Shown: in pieces, positions 1 to 5,373 of the stretch
Layout of the letters: each line of letters starts with the position of its first letter
Numbering within the stretch: the first letter of the stretch is position 1
From: Pedosphaera sp.
GTDB lineage: Bacteria > Verrucomicrobiota > Verrucomicrobiia > Limisphaerales > SXTU01
NCBI GenBank assembly: GCA_009695395.1
Contig: SIBB01000262.1
Coordinates: 1 to 5,373, forward strand
DNA: 5,373 bases
Direction of reading: 5' to 3'
The notes under the pieces: model-generated
Seen by the model: the letters and a program-made list of their open reading frames with translations, nothing else
Told to the model about the DNA's origin: nothing
Database searches by the model: none
Position numbers and translations under genes: made by a program

Positions 1-120
1 TTCGCCAAGCCGATGCCGCTTGCGCAGATTGCCGAGGCGCTCTGCGTGCTCGCGGGGGTGAACGTGACGGCCTTCGTCATCGGCGCAACGCACTTCCACA
101 TGCGGGACATCAAGTCGTGA
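1..120 (+). pseudogene. C-terminal tail of an ABC-2 type permease, on the opposite strand to the rest of the gene
   Basis: Plus-strand frame 1 is open from the window edge and encodes 39 residues before a TGA at 118-120. The tail contains an amphipathic stretch (FAKPMPLAQIAEAL), a hydrophobic segment (residues 14-30, around VLAGVNVTAFVIGA) and the ending FHMRDIKS. From family knowledge, this 'P...IAxSL...LxGxNxTxxxIGxxxFxxRDIKS-stop' arrangement is how many ABC-2 permeases paired with CcmA-type ATPases end. It is the piece missing from the minus-strand permease at 121-831, and the two abut tail to tail. It may be an inverted 3' end of that gene, the end of a convergent paralogue, or a fold-back artefact. 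The coding sense is clear; the origin is not. Confidence 0.7.
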
Positions 121-136
121 GGCGTGGTGCGTGAGG
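116..136. repeat. Short direct repeat at the permease orientation switch
   Basis: CGTGAGG occurs at 116-122 and again at 130-136, straddling the point (about 120/121) where permease coding switches strand. It is a direct rather than inverted repeat. A 6-bp inverted match also exists between ACGCAC (88-93) and GTGCGT (128-133). These could be microhomologies used in a rearrangement or in template switching, but repeats this short occur by chance. Confidence 0.3.
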
Positions 137-831
137 GCGAACTCCTTCCAATCCTCGAAGAACGGCATTCCCTCCATCACCACGCTGAGAAACAGGAACG
201 ACAGCGCCAGAATGGTCGCGGCGGCCGGCTTCATATTGAAACAGGAAAACATGAACGCCAGGCTCAACATCGTGCAGGCGTTGACCGCGAGGAGCACGTG
301 CGCCAGCGCGTAATACTTCAGTCCCTCGCCCGCGCTCATCACGTTGAAAATGGGCTGGCCGCCGGGTATCGGGATGAAGATGAACATCCCCTTCCACTCG
401 AACCAGCAGCGCGCAAAGAACAGCGCCATCGCCCCCAGCGAGACCACGAGAATCGCGGCGAAGATGACGCCGGTGAGCCACTTGGTAAACAGCAGCCGGA
501 AGCGCGAGATGGGCCGTGAGAGGATCATCCGCAGCGTGCCGTCCTCCGCCTCCTTCGCCACGAGGTCGCCGCCCACGAGCATGACGTAGAGCGGCATGAG
601 CAACAGAATTTGCGGGATAAGCATGAGCACCGCGACCGTCAGCGTGGAGATGAACTCCGTGGCGACGTAGCCGTTGCCTTCGAGCAGGCCGGCCGTGACC
701 TTCTCCCAATTGGAGTAGCGGAAGGCCAGCAGCATCACGTTCTGCGACAGGAGGAACGCCCCGAAGCCGATGTAAGTGCGCTTCTTGCCGAAGAGCTTCG
801 CCAGTTCGCTGCGGAGTTGGAGGAGAAACAT
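121..831 (-). CDS. ABC-2 type transporter permease, 3' end lost or inverted
   Basis: The ATG at 829-831 begins MFLLQLRSELAKLFGKKRTY, followed by hydrophobic segments at about residues 20-38, 60-86, 118-140, 174-198 and 203-218. Between segments 2 and 3 lies the cytoplasmic motif GGDLVAKEAEDGTLRMILSRPISR (residues 87-110; 'E-x-E-x-G-T-L-x-x-x-L-x-R-P-x-S-R'), typical of ABC-2 membrane subunits that pair with CcmA/BcrA-type ATPases. The family normally has six helices. Recognisable sequence ends at residues 228-237 (DWKEFALTHHA, codon 121-123). The frame stays open to position 1, but from 120 leftwards it reads the antisense of another permease tail and gives a polar, non-membrane sequence. The product as read is therefore chimeric and lacks its last helix. 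No Shine-Dalgarno precedes the ATG. The gene lies 82 nt downstream of the ATPase gene's first stop base. The substrate is unknown. Confidence 0.8.
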
Positions 832-838
832 GGGAGTG

Positions 839-861
839 AGTGAAGAGTGGAAGGGTTGAAA
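839..861. repeat. 8-bp repeat units preceding the permease start (inverted copies)
   Basis: On the plus strand this stretch reads as three degenerate units related to RGTTGAAG: AGTGAAG (839-845), AGTGGAAG (846-853) and GGTTGAAA (854-861). They lie in the leader of the minus-strand permease gene, in the opposite orientation to the units at 889-920. AAGGGTTGAA at 851-860 is the exact reverse complement of TTCAACCCTT at 898-907, so the transcript could form a 10-bp stem with a 37-nt loop between the ATPase and permease genes. Confidence 0.55.
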
Positions 862-888
862 GGGAGGTGGGCGAGGTGGGGTCTTACT

Positions 889-920
889 CTTCAACTCTTC
901 AACCCTTTAACCCTTCAACT
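889..920. repeat. Four tandem 8-bp repeats overlapping the ATPase stop codon
   Basis: The plus strand carries four contiguous 8-bp units of consensus CTTCAACY: 889-896, 897-904, 905-912 (CTTTAACC) and 913-920. On the coding (minus) strand this is RGTTGAAG repeated. The third unit, with A in place of G, supplies the TAA stop of the ATPase (907-909), so the repeat encodes the final residues and continues into the spacer. With the inverted units at 839-861 it forms a possible hairpin. It could be a slippage product, a dispersed intergenic repeat, or an attenuating or stabilising mRNA structure. Confidence 0.65.
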
Positions 921-1820
921 CCTGGGGTTTTGCCCGACTATCCTGCATCAGATTCAGATAGAAGCTCTCCAACGTCTCCTCCTCCTGTGCGACCTCAAAG
1001 ACCGGGATGTCGTCCGCCACGAGACGGCGGATGAGGGCATCGATCTTCACTCCGTCTGCGAGGGCGACGAGCGAGCCGTTGCGCGTGTCGGTAATGAGCT
1101 GCTCGGACTGCAAGCTCACGGTGGCTTTGGCGAAGTCGCTGACCTTGAGGCGCACCCACTGCTTCGTCTGCTTCGCGTCGGCGAGCGTGCCTTCAAAAAC
1201 TTTCTTCCCCTGGTTCAGGACCGCGATGCGTGTGCAGAGCAACTCGACTTCGTTGAGCAGGTGCGAGGAGAGCAGGATGGTGAGGCCCAGTTCCTTTTGC
1301 AGTCGCTGAATGGTGAGGCGCATCTCGTGAATACCCTCGGGGTCTAGGCCATCGCTCGGCTCGTCGAGGATGAGCAACTCGGGGTCGGGCAGCAGGGCCT
1401 GCGCGAGGGCAAGCCGCGTGCGCATGCCGTGGGAATACTTGCTCACCTTGTCGTGCTCGCGCCCGGTGAGGCCGACCCACTCGACGATTTTCTTGATGCG
1501 CTCCGGCGGCGTGGGCGCGGTGTAGTGGCTGAGGATTTGCAGATTCTTCCAGCCGCTGAGGTAGTCGTAAAAAACCGGCGTCTCGAAAATCGCGCCGACT
1601 CGGTGCAGTGCCTTCGCGCGGTCACGTGTGATGTCGTGGCCGCAGATACGCAACTCGCCGGTGGTGGGCCAGACTTGGCCGAGCATCATGCCGATGGCGG
1701 TGCTCTTGCCGGCGCCGTTGTGGCCGAGGAGGCCGAAGATCTCCCCGCGCGGCACGGAGAGGTCGAGCTCGCGCACGGCCCAGCGCTTGCCGAATTGCTT
1801 GCTGACGCCCCGCAGTTGAA

Positions 1821-1824
<4 letters not shown>
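907..1824 (-). CDS. ABC transporter ATP-binding protein (CcmA/BcrA-like, ABC-2 exporter)
   Basis: This is a 305-residue ATPase that would power the adjacent ABC-2 permease at the cytoplasmic face. It shows Walker A GHNGAGKST (34-42), a Q-loop region VGAIFETP with Glu81 where many ABC proteins have Gln, a degenerate signature YSHGMR (130-135), Walker B LLILDEP (150-156), D-loop SDGLD (157-161) and switch His188 (LLSSH). A C-terminal extension of about 100 residues follows, as in many exporters of this class. The GTG at 1822-1824 is chosen because the protein then begins VIQLRGVSKQFG, the family's normal first strand, and GGGAGG lies 6 nt upstream. The frame is open to 2013, but those extra 63 codons lie antiphase inside the pseudopilin gene and look non-native. 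The start overlaps the pseudopilin stop (GTGA), so translational coupling is likely. The substrate is unknown. Confidence 0.93.
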
Positions 1825-2405
<581 letters not shown>

Positions 2406-2407
2406 GA

Positions 2408-3028
2408 TTACCTTCCCGGTCGCATCAGCCGCCCGCTCTCCATCGAGCGCTGAATCTCCTCGAGCAACGGCGCGAGTTCCGCCTTCGTCTGCGCAGAGCT
2501 CTGCGAGTAGAACGCACCCAAGCCAGCGGCGGCGGCCCGCTTTTGCAGGTCTTCACTCAACGGTGGCGGCGCGTCCTTGCCCTGCCACTGGCCGGCGTTG
2601 CGCGGGTCGCTGCGGGCCTCGCGCATTCGTTTCAGGCTGTCTTCGATGGCTTTCTTCCGCTTCTCCGGAGGTAGCTGCTCGAAGGCGGTGAGCATCTGCG
2701 TCACGCCCGAGGGCATCGTCGCCTCGATGAGATTGCCCTTCTCCTGATCGCTCATTGTCTTGAACCAACTCTCCCACTCCCGATCCATGCGCGTCGTGCG
2801 GCGCTGGTCGGGCGGAAGCTGGTTCATGTAGTCGGCAAGCTGCTTGAGTGCCTTGGCTCGGTCCTTCGCGTTGAGCTTGGAGAGATCCGTTTTAGCGAGA
2901 TACGCGCGGACCTTTTCGCCGGTGACTTTGGCGTTCTTCGCGATGACGTAGCCGGCCATCGCGAGCGCCCAGACGGCCACCAGCAGTCCGGCTGCGATGG
3001 CGATTGGCTTGTGGCGCGGATTCATCAT
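2408..3028 (-). CDS. Membrane-anchored protein of unknown function, first gene of the exporter cassette
   Basis: I do not recognise a named family. The 206-residue product starts MMNPRHKP, a short positively charged cytoplasmic end, then has one hydrophobic helix at about 8-30 (IAIAAGLLVAVWALAMAGYVIA) with no obvious signal peptidase site. It is probably an N-in, C-out single-pass protein. The rest is charged and predicted mostly helical. A motif recurs: QLPPDQRR at 70-77 and QLPPEKRK at 118-125, each followed by a basic/acidic helix. Near the end, SSAQTKAELAPLLEEIQRSM (about 177-196) is a likely amphipathic helix. Either ATG, 3026-3028 or 3023-3025, could start it; neither has a good Shine-Dalgarno. 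The stop lies 2 nt before the pseudopilin ATG, so both belong to one transcript with the ABC genes. A structural or scaffold role beside the pseudopilin or exporter is a guess. Confidence 0.82.
   Translation of the reverse strand: MMNPRHKPIAIAAGLLVAVWALAMAGYVIAKNAKVTGEKVRAYLAKTDLSKLNAKDRAKALKQLADYMNQLPPDQRRTTRMDREWESWFKTMSDQEKGNLIEATMPSGVTQMLTAFEQLPPEKRKKAIEDSLKRMREARSDPRNAGQWQGKDAPPPLSEDLQKRAAAAGLGAFYSQSSAQTKAELAPLLEEIQRSMESGRLMRPGR
2411..2417 (-). promoter_or_regulatory. Ribosome binding site for the pseudopilin gene
   Basis: The minus strand reads GGGAAGG, 5 nt before the ATG at 2403-2405. It overlaps the last codons of the upstream gene and supports the start placed ahead of the heptamer repeat. 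Confidence 0.65.
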
Positions 3029-3103
3029 GGCGAGAAGTTAGCGGGAGAACCGGTATTCGCCAAGTCCGTTTTCCACCGCTTCACGGATGAGAGTTTCTAA
3101 GCA

Positions 3104-3132
3104 TGGACACGTAAAAAACCTGCGTTTATACC
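3104..3132 (+). promoter_or_regulatory. Candidate sigma70-type promoter for the HU gene
   Basis: TGGACA (3104-3109, five of six matches to TTGACA) is followed after 17 nt by TATACC (3127-3132, four of six to TATAAT). Transcription would start near 3139 and give a leader of about 90 nt. The spacing is optimal but the -10 is imperfect. Confidence 0.4.
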
Positions 3133-3153
3133 GTTTTTCTGCTTGCACGCACT

Positions 3154-3178
3154 TGGAACGAACGCTTCCATACGCGTA
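3154..3178. promoter_or_regulatory. Possible operator or leader hairpin upstream of HU
   Basis: The inverted repeat TGGAA (3154-3158) / TTCCA (3166-3170) with a 7-nt spacer is followed directly by the palindrome TACGCGTA (3171-3178). If the promoter at 3104-3132 is right, these fall in the transcribed leader, so a hairpin or a downstream repressor site are both possible. The arms are short. Confidence 0.25.
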
Positions 3179-3191
3179 AGTCGCACGCAGG

Positions 3192-3230
3192 ACTACTAAC
3201 AAAACAACACTCAACACAACAGATACACCT
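3192..3230 (+). promoter_or_regulatory. C/A-rich leader of HU without a Shine-Dalgarno
   Basis: The 39 nt before the HU ATG contain a single G (3222) and consist almost entirely of A and C with scattered T. There is no AGGAG-like element. Such an unstructured leader suggests initiation that relies on an open, A-rich region rather than on anti-SD pairing. Confidence 0.5.
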
Positions 3231-3521
3231 ATGGCCAAAGCCCTATCGAAATCGCAAATCGCCTCCGAAATCGCCACCAAAGCCGGGCTCACAAAGAAGC
3301 AGGCCGCGGGCATCCTCGAACACATCGCCGACCTCGCCTACAAGAACGCGAAGAACAGCTTCACGCTCCCCGGCATCGGCAAGCTCGTCCTCGTCAACCG
3401 CAAGGCCCGCATCGGTCGCAACCCCGCCACAGGCGCGACCATCAACATCCCCGCCAAGAAGGTCGTGAAGTTCCGCGTGGCCAAGGCCGCGAAGGACGCG
3501 ATCCTTCCCCCGAAGAAGTAA
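3231..3521 (+). CDS. HU/IHF-family DNA-binding protein
   Basis: This is a 96-residue nucleoid protein that would bind and bend DNA as a dimer. The N-terminal helical half (MAKALSKSQIASEIATKAGLTKKQAAGILE) leads to the GIGKLVLVNRKARIGRNPATG segment (48-68). Arg63-Asn64-Pro65 is the beta-arm tip, whose proline intercalates into the minor groove. The end, INIPAKKVVKFRVAKAAKDAI (71-91), is the conserved HU C-terminus. The length is close to the family's usual 90-100 residues. The sequence cannot decide between homodimeric HU and an IHF-like subunit, though the Lys/Ala-rich composition favours HU. The start is clear from homology, but no Shine-Dalgarno precedes it; the leader is a C/A-rich, nearly G-free stretch. 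It is monocistronic, with its own terminator. Confidence 0.97.
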   Translation: MAKALSKSQIASEIATKAGLTKKQAAGILEHIADLAYKNAKNSFTLPGIGKLVLVNRKARIGRNPATGATINIPAKKVVKFRVAKAAKDAILPPKK

Positions 3522-3540
3522 ACTTCGATTTCCTTTCAAC

Positions 3541-3568
3541 AAACCCCGGCGCAAGCCGGGGTTTTTTT
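3541..3568 (+). terminator. Rho-independent terminator after HU
   Basis: CCCCGGC (3544-3550) pairs with GCCGGGG (3555-3561) around a GCAA tetraloop of GNRA type, followed by seven T (3562-3568). Three A upstream (3541-3543) can extend the stem. It begins 20 nt after the HU stop. In the other direction only TTTGTT follows the stem, so it may also stop the convergent hydrolase transcript, but less efficiently. Confidence 0.95.
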
Positions 3569-3578
3569 GTGCCCGCGC

Positions 3579-4412
3579 TCAAGCCGTGAGCCGGTAAAAC
3601 TCCGTCGCAGTGCCACCAAAGAACTTCGCCCGCGACTCGGCCGTCAGCGCCCGCGTGTAGTCGTCCACCAACCCGTGGACTTGCGCGTAACTACCCGCCA
3701 GCGTGCAGACTGGCCAGTCCGTGCCGAACATCAGCCGCTCCGCACCGAACGCTGCGAACACCACGTCGAGATACGGGCGGAAGTCTTCCGAACGCCAGCC
3801 GTCCCACTTCGCCTCCGTGACCATGCCGGAGACTTTTCCCCACACGTTCGGAGCCTTCGCGAGTTCACGGACTTGCTCACGCCACGGCGAGAGCGTGCCG
3901 AGGGCGATGGGTGGCTTGGCGATGTGATCGAGCACGAAGCGCTGCGCCGGGAAGTTGGCGGCGAGCTGGATGGCGGCGGGCAGTTGCTTCGGGAAGACGA
4001 GGAGGTCGTAAGCGAGATTGAACTGCCGCAGCTTTCCGATGCCGCGCTGAAACGCCGGGCGCAGCATGAAGTTGTCATCCGGTTCGTCCTGCACCACATG
4101 GCGCACACCGACGAAGCGCGGGTGCCGCGCGAGTTCCGCAAGTTGCTCCTCCACGTGGTCATTCTGCAAATCCACCCATCCCACCACTCCCTTGATGAAC
4201 GTGTGCTGGTCCGCGAGCGAGAGCAGCCAGCGCCCCTCGGCCACGGTCTGCTGCGCCTGCACCGCCACGCAGCCATGAAGGCCCGCGCCAGCCAGCAGCG
4301 GCACGAGATGCTCCGGCAGATAGTCCCGCCGCAGCGACGCAAGCTTGTCGGACATCCACGGATAGTCCGCGGCGCTGTAGCGCCAGAAGTGTTGGTGAGA
4401 GTCGATGTTCAC
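3579..4412 (-). CDS. Amidohydrolase-2 family metal-dependent hydrolase (COG3618, L-fuconolactonase-like)
   Basis: This is a 277-residue TIM-barrel hydrolase. It begins MNIDSHQHFWRY, with the His6-x-His8 metal motif of the amidohydrolase-2 family (PF04909). It continues with FVGVRHVVQDEPDDNFM (His105), VLDHIAKPP (His163) and MFGTDWPVC (Asp232), the usual positions for active-site residues in the COG3618 group. Characterised relatives hydrolyse sugar lactones such as L-fuconolactone and L-rhamnonolactone, or related cyclic esters; the exact substrate here is not determinable. No signal peptide is visible, so it is cytoplasmic. I chose the GTG at 4410-4412 because it gives the family's normal N-terminus and has GGAA 8 nt upstream. 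A TTG at 4434-4436 would add eight unconserved residues. It lies 24 nt downstream of the Asp-box gene, probably co-transcribed, and converges on HU across the terminator. Confidence 0.9.
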   Translation of the reverse strand: MNIDSHQHFWRYSAADYPWMSDKLASLRRDYLPEHLVPLLAGAGLHGCVAVQAQQTVAEGRWLLSLADQHTFIKGVVGWVDLQNDHVEEQLAELARHPRFVGVRHVVQDEPDDNFMLRPAFQRGIGKLRQFNLAYDLLVFPKQLPAAIQLAANFPAQRFVLDHIAKPPIALGTLSPWREQVRELAKAPNVWGKVSGMVTEAKWDGWRSEDFRPYLDVVFAAFGAERLMFGTDWPVCTLAGSYAQVHGLVDDYTRALTAESRAKFFGGTATEFYRLTA

Positions 4413-4436
4413 AGATTTGTTTCCAGCCCGCGTCAA

Positions 4437-5373
4437 TCAACGAGCAGTCACCGGCTCAAACTCAACCCATCGAGTCTGAACATTTTTGCCGGTCGGCAAA
4501 TCCCATGACGCCATCGCTGCATCCAGCCCGGCAAACCGACGCGATTCCACGTGCCCGCCTGTCGAGTCATTCCAACTGTAGGTGACCTTCGTCGCGTCGC
4601 GTCCGGCGATGGCATGGACGACGTGCGCCTCGGCCCGCAGGTAGCGCTTCCCACCGTCGTTGCGGAAGCGGACTTGCAGCGCGCCCGTGTTCGACTCCTT
4701 CAGCTCAGTCGAGCCATAGCAAAAGCTCTGCGACCAAAAATCTCCCGGCTCGTTGCCACGACGAGGTATCTGCCAGTCCCGCGTCAACGAAAGCCAAGTC
4801 GTGCCGCTATCAGTCGAGAATTCAATCTGGCTCCTCAGCTCCGGCCGGGGCGGATTGCCAGTGGCTGTGTGTGCGGCAGCGAAGACCTTCCTCACTGGCT
4901 CACCATGCGGAGTGCGAAGCGCCAGCGTCACTGTCGGCGAATCAAACGCTCCACTCACCACGTGAGTCTGCGCCTCTGGTTTCGTGGGGCCGGCGGACAC
5001 GATGCCCTGCCCCGACGCCGCGAAGCTGATGCGCGTTCCTCCATCCGTCAGTCGTGGCAGCATCGCCGGGTTCAACTGGCACACGGTCGTGATGACGAGG
5101 CCGGCGTTGACGAGCGCCTTTGCGGATGCGTGCAGCCTCAACTGGTAGCTCTGCCGTCCTTTCACGAAGTCGGTGAGGTCAAGTCCGTCACGGAACTCTC
5201 CCGCCGCTTGCCACGTCCGTCCATCGTCCACAGAGACGCTGACTTTGCACGCCGCGCTCCCGCGCAGGACGAGGCCGGTTCGCCCGCCATCCTTGTAAAT
5301 GCCCCACGCGCTGTTGTCGGAAGGAGCCGCACCGATGACGTAGGACGTGCGAAATCCGAACGTGACATGGTCG
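4437..5373 (-). CDS. Asp-box (BNR/sialidase-like repeat) protein, N-terminus beyond the window
   Basis: The frame is open from the right edge to the TGA at 4437-4439, showing 311 or so C-terminal residues. Two motifs match the Asp-box consensus S-x-D-x-G-x-T-W: SVDDGRTW (5211-5234) and STDSGTTW (4794-4817). Asp boxes mark beta-propeller glycosidases such as sialidases, but also many secreted proteins with no catalysis. Between and after them come beta-rich segments such as GLDLTDFVKGRQSYQLRLHA and LQVRFRNDGGKRYLRAEAHV, which look like jelly-roll or immunoglobulin-like modules. No catalytic Arg triad or FRIP motif is visible in this part. I do not recognise a named family. A GTG at 5229-5231 could start a shorter frame, but it would cut the first Asp box in half. 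It lies directly upstream of the COG3618 hydrolase, so a carbohydrate-related role is plausible but inferred. Confidence 0.75.
   Translation of the reverse strand, partial: DHVTFGFRTSYVIGAAPSDNSAWGIYKDGGRTGLVLRGSAACKVSVSVDDGRTWQAAGEFRDGLDLTDFVKGRQSYQLRLHASAKALVNAGLVITTVCQLNPAMLPRLTDGGTRISFAASGQGIVSAGPTKPEAQTHVVSGAFDSPTVTLALRTPHGEPVRKVFAAAHTATGNPPRPELRSQIEFSTDSGTTWLSLTRDWQIPRRGNEPGDFWSQSFCYGSTELKESNTGALQVRFRNDGGKRYLRAEAHVVHAIAGRDATKVTYSWNDSTGGHVESRRFAGLDAAMASWDLPTGKNVQTRWVEFEPVTAR

Larger units (their letters stand above)
3029..3230. other. Divergent intergenic region between the exporter cassette and the HU gene
   Basis: About 200 bp separate two divergent start codons, so both promoters must lie here. 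It is more A/T-rich than the flanking genes. It holds a candidate plus-strand promoter (3104-3132), an inverted repeat TGGAA-N7-TTCCA (3154-3170), the 8-bp palindrome TACGCGTA (3171-3178), and a direct repeat GCACGCA (3145-3151 and 3183-3189). I found no convincing minus-strand -35/-10 pair, although TATAAA on the minus strand (3125-3130) could be a -10. No small gene is apparent. Confidence 0.6.

Noticed and set aside
110..709. A 199-codon minus-strand frame over the permease region
   Set aside because: It is full of Arg, His and Gly with no membrane segments; the permease in the other minus-strand frame has the helices and the family motif.
4413..4436. TTG start for the amidohydrolase, immediately after the upstream stop
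   Set aside because: It adds eight unconserved residues, and the GTG at 4412 has a better-spaced GGAA and gives the expected MNIDSHQHFW start.
3567..4508. A 313-codon open frame on the plus strand opposite the amidohydrolase gene
   Set aside because: It is rich in Arg, His and Glu with no recognisable domain, and lies antisense to a gene with clear catalytic motifs. It is a high-GC shadow.
4437..5231. Complete 264-codon gene starting at the GTG at 5229-5231
   Set aside because: This start would split the Asp-box motif SVDDGRTW, and coding sequence continues upstream in frame to the window edge.

Overview
This GC-rich window looks like chromosomal DNA of a Verrucomicrobiota-like bacterium, probably near the Pedosphaera/Limisphaerales group. 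That placement is an inference. It rests on a type II pseudopilin-like protein with an FTLIELLVVIAIIGVLAG-type N-terminus and a C-terminal YADGH motif, a Lys/Ala-rich HU protein, and tightly packed small operons with weak Shine-Dalgarno use. No database search was possible.

Layout. (1) Positions 3028 down to the left edge, minus strand, hold a four-gene cassette. In transcription order it encodes a membrane-anchored protein of unknown function (2408-3028), a pseudopilin-like protein (1821-2405), an ABC transporter ATPase (907-1824) and an ABC-2 type permease (831 leftwards). The first two genes are 2 nt apart, the second and third overlap by 4 nt in a GTGA, and 82 nt with short tandem and inverted repeats separate the last two. 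(2) The permease is broken at the left edge. Its recognisable minus-strand sequence stops at about 121, and the expected C-terminal tail is instead encoded on the plus strand at 1-120, ending at a proper stop. This is either a real inversion, a convergent paralogue, or an assembly or amplification fold-back. (3) Positions 3029-3230 form a divergent intergenic region with a candidate promoter for the plus-strand HU gene (3231-3521), which ends in a textbook intrinsic terminator (3541-3568). (4) From the right edge to 3579, minus strand, lies a second operon: a protein with two Asp-box (BNR) motifs whose N-terminus is outside the window (4437-5373), followed 24 nt later by an amidohydrolase-2/COG3618-type TIM-barrel hydrolase (3579-4412).

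How the genes fit together. The ATPase and permease form an ABC-2 exporter whose substrate cannot be read from sequence. Translational coupling to the pseudopilin-like and anchored proteins suggests a shared envelope role, but this is inference. The Asp-box protein and the COG3618 hydrolase would fit carbohydrate or lactone breakdown, also inferred. Two short-period repeats deserve attention: a 7-bp repeat directly behind the pseudopilin start codon, and 8-bp repeats around the ATPase-permease junction.
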